A stretch of DNA of 64,000 bases from Gangjinia marincola (GTDB lineage Bacteria; Bacteroidota; Bacteroidia; Flavobacteriales; Flavobacteriaceae). Below are positions 9,334-16,817 of this stretch, one piece after another. Location: contig NZ_BAAAFG010000002.1 in the NCBI RefSeq assembly GCF_039523415.1, positions 310,001-374,000 on the forward strand, in the 5' to 3' direction. Within the stretch, counting starts at the first letter, position 1. Each line of letters starts with the position of its first letter. The notes under the pieces are model-generated. The model was given only the letters and a program-made list of their open reading frames with translations, was not told where the DNA came from and did not search any database. The position numbers were made by a program, and so were the translations under genes.

Positions 9334-9364
9334 AGGCGTTCAACCTTGTGTTGACGCCTTTTTA
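9334..9364 (+). terminator. Intrinsic terminator or attenuator between tig and clpP
   Basis: AGGCGT-T-CAAC pairs with GTTGACGCCT (9334-9359) across a 5-base loop and one bulged T, followed by TTTTT. It would stop or reduce read-through from tig into clpP. Confidence 0.8.
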
Positions 9365-9396
9365 CATTATACAATAACGTACAGTAAAAGTACTCT

Positions 9397-10077
9397 ATGG
9401 ACTACGGAAAAGAATTTGAAAAGTATGCCACCAAACATCATGGCATTAACAGTAATTATTATCAGGATATCATCTCTAGCATGACTCCGGTAGGGCTAAC
9501 GCCTAATATTATTGAAGAACGTCAAATGAATATTGCAATTTTTGATGTTTTCTCTCGACTAATGATGGATCGTATCATTTTTTTAGGAACGGCAATTAAC
9601 GATCAGGTAGCAAATATCGTGCAAGCGCAGTTGTTATTTTTAGAAAGTACAGACGCTTCTAAAGACATACAGATTTATATCAACTCTCCTGGCGGAAGTG
9701 TTTATGCAGGATTAGGTATTTATGACACGATGCAGTTTATCAAGCCAGATGTCGCTACCATTTGCACAGGAATGGCGGCTTCAATGGGAGCTGTATTACT
9801 ATGCGCCGGTCAAAAAGGAAAACGATCCGGACTGCCACATAGTAGAGTAATGATTCATCAGCCTTTAGGCGGTGCACAAGGTCAAGCCAGTGATATTGAA
9901 ATCACGGCAAGAGAAATTTTAACGCTTAAAGAAGAGTTATATCAAATTATAGCTAAACACTCTGGGCAAACCTACGACAAGGTGTATGAAGATAGTGATC
10001 GTGACTATTGGATGAAAGCTGACAAGGCCTTGGAATATGGTATGATTGATGAAGTACTTAAAAGAGACAGCAACTAA
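9397..10077 (+). CDS. clpP: ATP-dependent Clp protease proteolytic subunit
   Basis: The serine-protease chamber subunit that partners ClpX. The 226-residue protein has an N-terminal extension of about 30 residues, as I recall for flavobacterial ClpP. GMAASMGA carries Ser129, MIHQPLGG carries His154, and DRDYWM carries Asp203, so the catalytic triad is intact. INSPGGSVYAGLGIYD forms the oxyanion-strand region. ClpX follows 69 bp downstream on the same strand, so the two are likely cotranscribed, separated from tig by a terminator. Confidence 0.97.
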   Translation: MDYGKEFEKYATKHHGINSNYYQDIISSMTPVGLTPNIIEERQMNIAIFDVFSRLMMDRIIFLGTAINDQVANIVQAQLLFLESTDASKDIQIYINSPGGSVYAGLGIYDTMQFIKPDVATICTGMAASMGAVLLCAGQKGKRSGLPHSRVMIHQPLGGAQGQASDIEITAREILTLKEELYQIIAKHSGQTYDKVYEDSDRDYWMKADKALEYGMIDEVLKRDSN

Positions 10078-10146
10078 AGATTAAATTATATTTTGATGAG
10101 TTAGTGTGTTTATTGCGCTGACGCGGAAAAATAAATGTAAGGAAAC

Positions 10147-11379
10147 ATGGCGAAAGAAGAGTTAGAATGTAGTTTTTGCGGAAGGAAAAAAGCCGAAACA
10201 AATCTGTTGATCGCAGGATTAGACGCACACATTTGTGATCGTTGTATTGAACAGGCGCACGGCATCGTGATTGAAGAGTCCAAACAGGATTCGACCAAAG
10301 AACTTAGTGCAGAGTTTATGCTGCGTAAGCCTAAAGCCATCAAAACCTTTTTAGATGAGTATATTATTGGGCAGGATTACACTAAAAAAGTGATGTCTGT
10401 GGCCGTATATAATCACTATAAGCGACTACTGCAACCTCATTCAAACGATGATATTGAAATCCAGAAAAGCAATATCATCATGGTGGGTCAAACCGGGACT
10501 GGTAAGACCTTAATGGCCAAAACTATTGCTAGAATGCTCAACGTGCCGTTAGCCATTGTTGATGCTACCGTGTTAACTGAAGCTGGTTATGTGGGCGAAG
10601 ATGTTGAAAGTATACTTACGCGTCTTTTGCAAGCTGCCGATTATAATGTCGAAAAAGCTGAACACGGGATCGTATTCATTGATGAAATTGATAAAATTGC
10701 GCGTAAGAGTGATAATCCCTCCATCACCAGAGATGTATCTGGAGAAGGTGTGCAACAAGCGTTATTAAAATTATTGGAAGGGACCACGGTGAATGTTCCA
10801 CCTAAAGGAGGTAGAAAGCATCCTGACCAAAAGTTTATTGAAGTCAATACAGAGCATATTCTATTTATCGCCGGTGGAGCTTTTGATGGAATTGAACGTC
10901 ATATCTCCAAGCGGTTAAATATGCAGGCGGTTGGATTTAGTGCCTCACTTAGTGATAACAAGGTAGAGCGCGATAATCTGCTTAAATATATTATCCCAAA
11001 GGATTTAAAAGATTTTGGCTTAATCCCAGAAATTATTGGTCGACTTCCTGTGCTATCGCACATGAACCCGTTGGATCGCAATACCCTTAGAGCTATTTTA
11101 ACCGAACCTAAGAATGCCATCATCAAACAATACAATAAGTTGTTTGAAATGGATGAAATTAAGTTTACCATTAGTGATGGAGCATTGGATTATATTGTAG
11201 ACAAAGCTATTGAATACAAATTGGGCGCAAGAGGACTTCGCTCTCTTTGTGAGGCGATTTTAACTGATGCGATGTTTGAGCTGCCAGACAGTGACGAGAA
11301 AGAACTTAAAGTCACTAAAGACTACGCAGAAAAACACCTCAATAAATCCACGATTAAGAAGTTGAAGGCGGTTTCTTAG
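10147..11379 (+). CDS. clpX: ATP-dependent Clp protease ATP-binding subunit ClpX
   Basis: AAA+ unfoldase that feeds substrates to ClpP. Its 410 residues start with the zinc-binding domain (Cys8, Cys11, Cys30, Cys33). Walker A GQTGTGKT is at 114-121 and Walker B VFIDE is at 176-180. The pore loop (GYVG, about 147-150) and the IGR-type ClpP-binding stretch in the middle are conserved, and GARGLRSLCE near the C-terminus is the sensor-2 arginine motif. The gene runs toward groEL, and the two 3' ends are separated by a palindrome and an assembly gap. Confidence 0.98.
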   Translation: MAKEELECSFCGRKKAETNLLIAGLDAHICDRCIEQAHGIVIEESKQDSTKELSAEFMLRKPKAIKTFLDEYIIGQDYTKKVMSVAVYNHYKRLLQPHSNDDIEIQKSNIIMVGQTGTGKTLMAKTIARMLNVPLAIVDATVLTEAGYVGEDVESILTRLLQAADYNVEKAEHGIVFIDEIDKIARKSDNPSITRDVSGEGVQQALLKLLEGTTVNVPPKGGRKHPDQKFIEVNTEHILFIAGGAFDGIERHISKRLNMQAVGFSASLSDNKVERDNLLKYIIPKDLKDFGLIPEIIGRLPVLSHMNPLDRNTLRAILTEPKNAIIKQYNKLFEMDEIKFTISDGALDYIVDKAIEYKLGARGLRSLCEAILTDAMFELPDSDEKELKVTKDYAEKHLNKSTIKKLKAVS

Positions 11380-11476
11380 GTAAGACCGCAGCGCCTTTAG
11401 AGGTTAGATCGCCCAGACTTTCAATGGTTTGGGACTTGTTTTTAGTTACTTAATTTTTCATTTGATATACGAAGAC

Positions 11477-11501
11477 CGCAAAGGTTTCTAAAACCTTTGC
11501 G
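11477..11501. repeat. Perfect palindrome abutting the assembly gap
   Basis: CGCAAAGGTTT, loop CTA, AAACCTTTGCG: 11-bp arms with no mismatch, ending on the last called base before the Ns. It lies between the convergent clpX and groEL 3' ends and could act as a bidirectional terminator. It lacks a clear T-run on the plus side because the sequence stops there. The palindrome may be the reason the assembly breaks. Confidence 0.75.
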
Positions 11502-11609
11502 NNNNNNNNNNNNNNNNNNNNNNNNNNNNNNNNNNNNNNNNNNNNNNNNNNNNNNNNNNNNNNNNNNNNNNNNNNNNNNNNNNNNNNNNNNNNNNNNNNN
11601 NNNNNNNNN
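11502..11609. other. Assembly gap (108 N)
   Basis: A run of 108 unknown bases in the clpX-groEL spacer. Open frames read across it are artefacts. The spacer around it (11380-11645) has no recognisable gene. It holds the palindrome just before the gap and a TTCC...GGAA hairpin just after it. Confidence 0.99.
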
Positions 11610-11622
11610 TCATGCTGCTAAA

Positions 11623-11642
11623 ATTCCCGATTTCGCAGGAAT
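11623..11642. repeat. TTCCYGC-type hairpin after groEL, degenerate copy
   Basis: ATTCC at 11623-11627 pairs with GGAAT at 11638-11642, and the right arm reads GCAGGAAT. It lies 4 bases past the groEL stop. Read on the minus strand it is a weak hairpin followed by TTT, so it may help terminate groEL. It resembles the copies at 13360-13379 and 61306-61323. Confidence 0.55.
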
Positions 11643-11645
11643 ATT

Positions 11646-13277
11646 CTACATCATGCCCGGCATACCGCCGCCGCCCATAGGTGGCATAGCTGGTGCATCT
11701 TCTTTGATATCTACTAACGCACACTCTGTGGTCAATATCATACCAGCTACTGATGCGGCATTTTCTAAGGCGATTCTGGTTACCTTTTTAGGATCAATGA
11801 TACCTTCTTTAAGCATATCTACATAGGCTTCGCTCTTCGCATCATATCCATAATCTCCTTTTCCTTCTAGAACTTTATTGATCACAACAGATCCTTCTCC
11901 ACCGGCGTTTTCAACAATCGTTCTTAATGGAGATTCAATCGCACGATTTACGATTTGGATTCCTGTTTCTTCATCTGCATTTTCACCTTTCACTTTGCTT
12001 AAGGCTGCTTTTGCACGTACAAAGGCTACTCCACCACCGGCTACAATTCCTTCTTCAACCGCTGCACGTGTTGCATGCAACGCATCATCTACACGGTCTT
12101 TTTTCTCCTTCATTTCAACCTCACTGGCTGCACCTACATAAAGTACGGCTACCCCGCCGGCTAATTTTGCCAAACGCTCTTGAAGTTTTTCTCTGTCGTA
12201 ATCACTCGTAGTGCTTTCAATTTGAGACTTGATCTGATTTACTCGGTTAGAGATCATATCCTTCTCACCAGCACCGTTAACTACGGTTGTATTGTCCTTA
12301 TCAATAGTAACCTTTTCGGCAGTACCTAATTGCTCAATAGTCGCATTTTCCATGGTGTACCCTCGCTCTTCAGAGATTACGGTTCCACCAGTAAGGATCG
12401 CGATGTCTTCTAACATGGCTTTACGACGATCTCCAAAGCCTGGTGCTTTTACTGCTGCGATTTTCAAGGCTCCTCTCAATTTGTTTACTACTAAAGTTGC
12501 CAGTGCTTCACCGTCTACATCTTCAGCAATAATTAATAAAGGCTTTCCTGTTTGCGCGACCGGCTCAAGAACAGGTAGTAAATCCTTCATCGTAGAGATT
12601 TTTTTGTCTACCAGTAAAATATATGGATTCTCTAACTCTGTGGTCATCTTCTCACTGTTGGTAACGAAGTAAGGAGATAAATATCCGCGGTCAAACTGCA
12701 TTCCTTCTACTACATCATTGTAGGTTTCAGTTCCTTTTGCTTCTTCTACCGTGATTACTCCTTCTTTTCCTACTTTGCCAAAAGCTTCGGCAATGAGTTC
12801 ACCGATCACCTGATCGTTATTGGCAGAAATAGAAGCTACTTGTTTGATTTTTTCAGAAGAGCTACCTACTTCTTTTGTTTGTTTTTCAAGGTCTTTAGTA
12901 ATTGCTTCAACAGCTTTGTCGATTCCGCGTTTTAAATCCATTGGATTAGCGCCGGCAGCTACGTTTTTTAATCCTTCTTTTACGATTGCTTGCGCCAATA
13001 CGGTAGCAGTAGTCGTACCATCACCGGCGAGATCATTGGTTTTAGAAGCTACTTCTTTTACCATTTGAGCTCCCATGTTTTCTAATTCATCTTCAAGCTC
13101 AATTTCTTTGGCTACACTTACTCCGTCTTTGGTTACTGTTGGGGCACCAAAGGATTTCCCAATAATTACATTACGTCCTTTAGGACCTAAGGTTACTTTT
13201 ACTGCATTTGCCAATGCATCCACACCGCGTTTAATTCCGTCACGTGCTTCTATGTCAAACTTTATATCTTTTGCCAT
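11646..13277 (-). CDS. groEL: Chaperonin GroEL
   Basis: The 60-kDa chaperonin that folds proteins inside the GroES-capped ring. It has 543 residues. The start MAKDIKFDIEARDGIKRGVD, the ATP-binding GDGTTTATVLAQ, the central AAVKAPGFGDRRKAMLEDIA and the flexible tail ending GGGMPGMM are all canonical. It lies downstream of groES in the same direction with a 106-bp spacer that holds two short palindromic repeats. No CIRCE operator is visible upstream of either gene. Confidence 0.99.
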   Translation of the reverse strand: MAKDIKFDIEARDGIKRGVDALANAVKVTLGPKGRNVIIGKSFGAPTVTKDGVSVAKEIELEDELENMGAQMVKEVASKTNDLAGDGTTTATVLAQAIVKEGLKNVAAGANPMDLKRGIDKAVEAITKDLEKQTKEVGSSSEKIKQVASISANNDQVIGELIAEAFGKVGKEGVITVEEAKGTETYNDVVEGMQFDRGYLSPYFVTNSEKMTTELENPYILLVDKKISTMKDLLPVLEPVAQTGKPLLIIAEDVDGEALATLVVNKLRGALKIAAVKAPGFGDRRKAMLEDIAILTGGTVISEERGYTMENATIEQLGTAEKVTIDKDNTTVVNGAGEKDMISNRVNQIKSQIESTTSDYDREKLQERLAKLAGGVAVLYVGAASEVEMKEKKDRVDDALHATRAAVEEGIVAGGGVAFVRAKAALSKVKGENADEETGIQIVNRAIESPLRTIVENAGGEGSVVINKVLEGKGDYGYDAKSEAYVDMLKEGIIDPKKVTRIALENAASVAGMILTTECALVDIKEDAPAMPPMGGGGMPGMM

Positions 13278-13305
13278 TTCTATTTAATTTTTAATGGGTG
13301 AACGT

Positions 13306-13320
13306 TTCCGCGAAAGCGAA
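13306..13320. repeat. CGCGAAAGCG element, copy 1
   Basis: TTCCGCGAAAGCGAA in the groES-groEL spacer, identical to the copy at 46872-46886. One of five related 15-mers in the window. Confidence 0.6.
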
Positions 13321-13359
13321 ATACGTATTTATTTTTGTTGATTGATTATATATAATGGG

Positions 13360-13379
13360 ATTCCCGCCTACGCAGGAAT
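13360..13379. repeat. TTCCYGC hairpin in the groES-groEL spacer
   Basis: ATTCCCGC, loop CTAC, GCAGGAAT: 8-bp arms with one mismatch. It sits just past the groES stop and could form a processing or attenuation hairpin between the two chaperonin genes. The sequence resembles short palindromes scattered in many bacterial genomes. Confidence 0.65.
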
Positions 13380-13383
13380 GACA

Positions 13384-13659
13384 TTATACGATTGCGAAGA
13401 TGTCATCTTCTTTCATGATAAGGTAGTCCTTACCTTCTAACTTTAATTCTGTCCCGGCGTATTTACCATATAATACAGTATCACCTTCTTTAACGGTCAT
13501 GTCATGGTCTTTTTTACCGGCACCTACTGCGACCACAGTTCCTTGCTGGGGTTTTTCTTTTGCAGTATCTGGAATGTAAATTCCTGAAGCAGTTTTAGTC
13601 TCAGCAGCCTGTGGTTCTACCACCACGCGATCTGCCAACGGTTTAATGTTTAAAGCCAT
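13384..13659 (-). CDS. groES: Co-chaperonin GroES
   Basis: The 10-kDa lid of the GroEL chamber, 91 residues. It starts MALNIKPLADRVVVEP. A mobile-loop region (ETKTASGIYIPDTAKEKP) contacts GroEL, and the roof and C-terminal strands GTVVAVGAGKKD and LIMKEDDIFAIV match the family. It is first in the groES-groEL operon. The upstream 148 bp shows no CIRCE inverted repeat, consistent with heat-shock control by another route in this phylum. Confidence 0.98.
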   Translation of the reverse strand: MALNIKPLADRVVVEPQAAETKTASGIYIPDTAKEKPQQGTVVAVGAGKKDHDMTVKEGDTVLYGKYAGTELKLEGKDYLIMKEDDIFAIV

Positions 13660-13746
13660 AATTCTATATCTTTTTTTTAGTTAAATTAATTGCTGCTAGC
13701 CTAATTTCGAAAACTGTGCCATCCCTTTGAACATGACATATTGAAA

Positions 13747-13779
13747 CAAAAAATGCCAGCTTGTCATAAGCCGGCATTT
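13747..13779 (-). terminator. Terminator after secG
   Basis: On the minus strand AAATGCCGGCTT pairs with AAGCTGGCATTT across a short loop, with one mismatch, and is followed by TTTGTTT. It closes the miaB-to-secG operon before groES. Confidence 0.85.
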
Positions 13780-13807
13780 GATCTGTATCTTAATTGTATA
13801 ATTTCCC

Positions 13808-14170
13808 TTAGTTGGCAGGAGTTTCTTCGGTTGAAGAATCATTTTGATCTGCAGCAGGAGTTGCCTCTGGAATGGTATTTTCAATCGGTTGTGGCGCATC
13901 TTCATCCAATACTCTGGACTCTGTTACCCCTTCACCACCCATAATGGATACGTTAGATAAAAGGATAAGTACCAATAGTAATGTTGCGAGTGTCCAGGTA
14001 GATTTATCTAAAAAGTCTGTTGTTTTTTGTACTCCACCAAGCTGCTGACCACCACCTCCACCAAAAGATGATGAAAGACCACCGCCTTTAGGGTTTTGTA
14101 CCATAATTACTACAACCAGCAAAAATGCTACAATAATAATCAATCCTAAAAAAATGCTGAAAGTTCCCAT
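13808..14170 (-). CDS. secG: Preprotein translocase subunit SecG
   Basis: A small inner-membrane subunit of the SecYEG channel, 120 residues. Helix 1 (about residues 4-24) is followed by the signature MVQNPKGGGLSSSFGGGG at about 23-40 and a second helix at about 60-77. The acidic, proline-containing tail (residues 80-120) is longer than in E. coli SecG, as I recall for Bacteroidetes. It begins one base after the stop of the preceding gene and is the last gene of its operon. Confidence 0.95.
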   Translation of the reverse strand: MGTFSIFLGLIIIVAFLLVVVIMVQNPKGGGLSSSFGGGGGQQLGGVQKTTDFLDKSTWTLATLLLVLILLSNVSIMGGEGVTESRVLDEDAPQPIENTIPEATPAADQNDSSTEETPAN

Positions 14171-14171
14171 G

Positions 14172-15035
14172 CTATGCTTTATTCTTCTTTAACTGTTCTA
14201 TTTCCCGAATTCGGTCTGCAAAGAAACCACTTTTTTCGGGATTTTTCAAACCTAAAATTTTGTACGCCTGGATGGCTTTTTTGTAATTATTTTGCTCTAA
14301 GTAAACCCGCGCTAAGGTCTCTGTCATTAAGGACTCGGCCGGTAATACACGATCTTCTGCAATGTTAACCAGCAGACTTTGTTTTTGAGGTTTGATCTTA
14401 GGTTTTTTCTCAATAAAGGCATCGATCAAATCAAATTTACTCTCTGTTTTCGTCTGCTTTTCTTCAGGTAGATCTAAATCATCTTTAGCCTGTTGATCCT
14501 CATGAGAACGATCAATGGGTTCTGCTTTAGTAAGTGTAAGCCATTCTGAAAATGAAAATTCTTCATCAGGATTAAATTCCAATGGAGCACCAATGTCAAT
14601 GTTATCCTTTTTATGAACGAATTCTTTTCGTTCAAAGAGTGCAGGATTAAGCACTTGTTCAGATTCAATTGATCGCATTTTAACCGCATCATCTACATCC
14701 ATCGTTTTACTCGCACTAATATCTTCATATTCATTTACGCGAATGTTCTCTAAAAATTTCTCCTGAGAGGAGATATGATCTGATATATCGTGTTGCGTAA
14801 AATTAGGCGAAGTGATATACTCAAATAAGATACTACGGTCAATGGTGTGAGCAGCCGCAATTTTTAAAGCTTTATTGTAGGAAAAACTACGTTTATGCTT
14901 GAGTCCTTTGAGGTGTAAGGCTCTTGCTGCCTGAAAATATGGATACTCATCAATCAACGCATCTAGATGATTCGTCTGTGATGGTGAGATAGGTGTACTA
15001 TCCTTTAAAAGTGCTATGAATTCTGTTTTATTCAC
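14172..15035 (-). CDS. Conserved Bacteroidetes protein with C-terminal TPR-like helices
   Basis: A 287-residue soluble protein with a GTG start at 15035, directly after the lptE stop. The N-terminal 75 residues (MNKTEFIALLKD...YPYFQAARALHLKGLKH) look helical. The middle (about 90-215) is charged and low in complexity. The last 70 residues contain MTETLARVYLEQNNYKKAIQ, a tetratricopeptide-like helix pair, which suggests protein binding. There is no signal peptide. It is packed between lptE and secG, so a link to envelope biogenesis is possible but unproven. I do not know an assigned function. Confidence 0.7.
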   Translation of the reverse strand: MNKTEFIALLKDSTPISPSQTNHLDALIDEYPYFQAARALHLKGLKHKRSFSYNKALKIAAAHTIDRSILFEYITSPNFTQHDISDHISSQEKFLENIRVNEYEDISASKTMDVDDAVKMRSIESEQVLNPALFERKEFVHKKDNIDIGAPLEFNPDEEFSFSEWLTLTKAEPIDRSHEDQQAKDDLDLPEEKQTKTESKFDLIDAFIEKKPKIKPQKQSLLVNIAEDRVLPAESLMTETLARVYLEQNNYKKAIQAYKILGLKNPEKSGFFADRIREIEQLKKNKA

Positions 15036-15542
15036 CTACCAATTTGCTAAGGATTCGTTGAAAATATCTTGCGTAATTCTTGTAAAGACTTCATCTAATG
15101 CCTCATCAAGAGTGGCGCCGATTAATTGTTGGTTGGCAGGAAAATCAAAATAAAAAGAAAAGCTCTTTTCAAAATCACTCGTATCATCTAACCGATTAAA
15201 GAAGCGGCAATTTACAGCGACCGTCAATCTGTTTTGCGCTGCTGTGTTATCTGCCGTTGCAGAAATTGGCGAAATGTAATACCGCGTGATTTCTCCTTCA
15301 TAAATTAAATCCCCATTTTGGTTGGTCAAAGCAAGATTAGTTTGTTGCAAAATTAAATCTTGTAGCCGGTTTGTAAATTGTTGGTCTATTCCCGGTTCTA
15401 TGATCGCCGCTGTATTTTGAAAGAAATTAACCTGAAAATTTTCGGCATTACCCGTATTTGCCCCTGTAAATGAATAAATACCACAAGAATTTGATAATGA
15501 AGCAACTATGACAAACAAGACAATATATAAGAATCGTTTCAT
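15036..15542 (-). CDS. lptE: LptE-family lipoprotein (LPS assembly)
   Basis: A 168-residue lipoprotein whose signal peptide ends LSNSC, with Cys20 as the predicted lipidated residue and GIYSFTGAN as the mature start. LptE plugs the LptD barrel that inserts lipopolysaccharide into the outer membrane. The pattern of strands plus a C-terminal helix (DEALDEVFTRITQDIFNES) fits the family. The overall sequence is divergent, so the call rests on length, lipobox, the YSF opening and the operon position next to the sigma-54 activator. Confidence 0.8.
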   Translation of the reverse strand: MKRFLYIVLFVIVASLSNSCGIYSFTGANTGNAENFQVNFFQNTAAIIEPGIDQQFTNRLQDLILQQTNLALTNQNGDLIYEGEITRYYISPISATADNTAAQNRLTVAVNCRFFNRLDDTSDFEKSFSFYFDFPANQQLIGATLDEALDEVFTRITQDIFNESLANW

Positions 15543-15551
15543 ACCTATAGA

Positions 15552-16811
15552 TTACTTTAAATCGTATTGTTTTATTTTTCTATATAGCGTTCGCTCACTT
15601 ATACCAAGCTCATCTGCTGCAAGCTTGCGTTTACCACGATGACGCTCCAGGGATTTTTTGATGAGTTCAATCTCTTTATCTTGTAAGGATAAAGGTTCTT
15701 CTTCTTGAATTTCTTCCGCGAAAGCGTACTTATCTTCTTTAGGGGTCACCGTGCTATTTTCTGGAATATGAAGAATTCTTGCCTTTTCTTCCAGCTCTTC
15801 CTCAAACATTTCGATCTCCTCATCATCGCCGTAAATCTTATTGATCAAGCCCTGATTCTCATCTTTGACTTTTTCTGAATCGTTATGCTGGAGCAACTCT
15901 AAGGTAAGTTTTTTGAGATCATTGAGATCTCCTTTCATGTCGAAAAGCACTTTGTACAGTATTTCGCGCTCATTACTAAAATCTCCTTCTTTTTTATCTG
16001 AAGAGACAACAGCAGGTAATTGGCTTGTCCGGTCCGGGAGGTATTCACGTAGTATGTTAGCGTCAATCGTACGCTTTTGTTCAATGACCGAAATTTGCTC
16101 TGCTATATTTCTCAACTGCCGAATGTTACCAGGCCAGCGGTGACTTTGCAACAGTCGCACGGCATCATCTTCTAACCGTATGGTAGGCATCTTATACTTG
16201 AGTGCAAAATCTGAAGCAAACTTGCGAAATAACAAATGGATGTCTTCATCGCGATCTCGTAGCGGAGGTAAATTAATATCTACCGTACTCAATCGATAAA
16301 ACAAATCCTCCCTAAATTTTTCTTTTTTGATCGCATCAAACATATTTACATTAGTCGCCGCGACAATCCTAACATTGGTTTTTTGAACCTTGCTGGAACC
16401 TACTTTTATAAACTCTCCATTTTCAAGTACTCGAAGCAGTCTCACCTGCGTGGTTAGAGGTAGCTCCCCTACTTCATCTAAAAATATGGTTCCGCCATCA
16501 GCCTCTTCAAAATATCCGCTTCGAGTAGCTGTAGCCCCGGTGAAAGCACCTTTTTCATGACCGAATAATTCGCTATCAATCGTACCCTCTGGGATGGCTC
16601 CACAATTCACTGCAATGTATTTGGCATGCTTACGGTGGGATAAAGCATGAATAATACGCGGAATACTCTCTTTACCTACTCCGCTTTCTCCTGTGACTAA
16701 TACCGAAATATCTGTGGGTGCAACTTGAATTGCTTTTTCTATCGCACGATTTAAAGCGGGATCATTACCAATAATCCCAAAACGTTGTTTTGTGGCTTGT
16801 ACTGATTCCAT
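15552..16811 (-). CDS. Sigma-54-interacting transcriptional activator without receiver domain
   Basis: A 419-residue enhancer-binding protein. The AAA+ domain starts near the N-terminus: Walker A GESGVGKE at 41-48, the sigma-54 contact loop GAFTGA at 88-93, and Walker B GGTIFLDE at about 106-113. The C-terminal Fis-type helix-turn-helix (RKLAADELGISERTLYRKIK) binds DNA. No N-terminal receiver, GAF or PAS domain is present, so it is not an ordinary two-component regulator. An acidic linker of about 120 residues (250-370) is unusual. A CGCGAAAGCG element (15714-15728) lies inside the coding sequence in this linker. It sits 6 bp after miaB and 9 bp before lptE. Its targets are unknown. Confidence 0.9.
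   Translation of the reverse strand: MESVQATKQRFGIIGNDPALNRAIEKAIQVAPTDISVLVTGESGVGKESIPRIIHALSHRKHAKYIAVNCGAIPEGTIDSELFGHEKGAFTGATATRSGYFEEADGGTIFLDEVGELPLTTQVRLLRVLENGEFIKVGSSKVQKTNVRIVAATNVNMFDAIKKEKFREDLFYRLSTVDINLPPLRDRDEDIHLLFRKFASDFALKYKMPTIRLEDDAVRLLQSHRWPGNIRQLRNIAEQISVIEQKRTIDANILREYLPDRTSQLPAVVSSDKKEGDFSNEREILYKVLFDMKGDLNDLKKLTLELLQHNDSEKVKDENQGLINKIYGDDEEIEMFEEELEEKARILHIPENSTVTPKEDKYAFAEEIQEEEPLSLQDKEIELIKKSLERHRGKRKLAADELGISERTLYRKIKQYDLK
15714..15728. repeat. CGCGAAAGCG element, copy 2 (inside the sigma-54 activator gene)
   Basis: TTCCGCGAAAGCGTA within coding sequence for the acidic linker (residues KYAFAEEI). One base differs from the copies at 13306 and 46872. Confidence 0.55.
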
Positions 16812-16817
16812 AAATGG

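Noticed and set aside
11488..11826. Open frames spanning the run of N
   Set aside because: They consist mostly of unknown residues and the readable part is antisense to groEL, so they are artefacts of the gap.
11878..13287. Several plus-strand open frames antisense to groEL
   Set aside because: They mirror the codon pattern of groEL on the opposite strand, lack promoter or start context, and resemble no protein I know.
13660..13807. CIRCE operator for HrcA upstream of groES
   Set aside because: I looked for TTAGCACTC-N9-GAGTGCTAA and found no match in the spacer.
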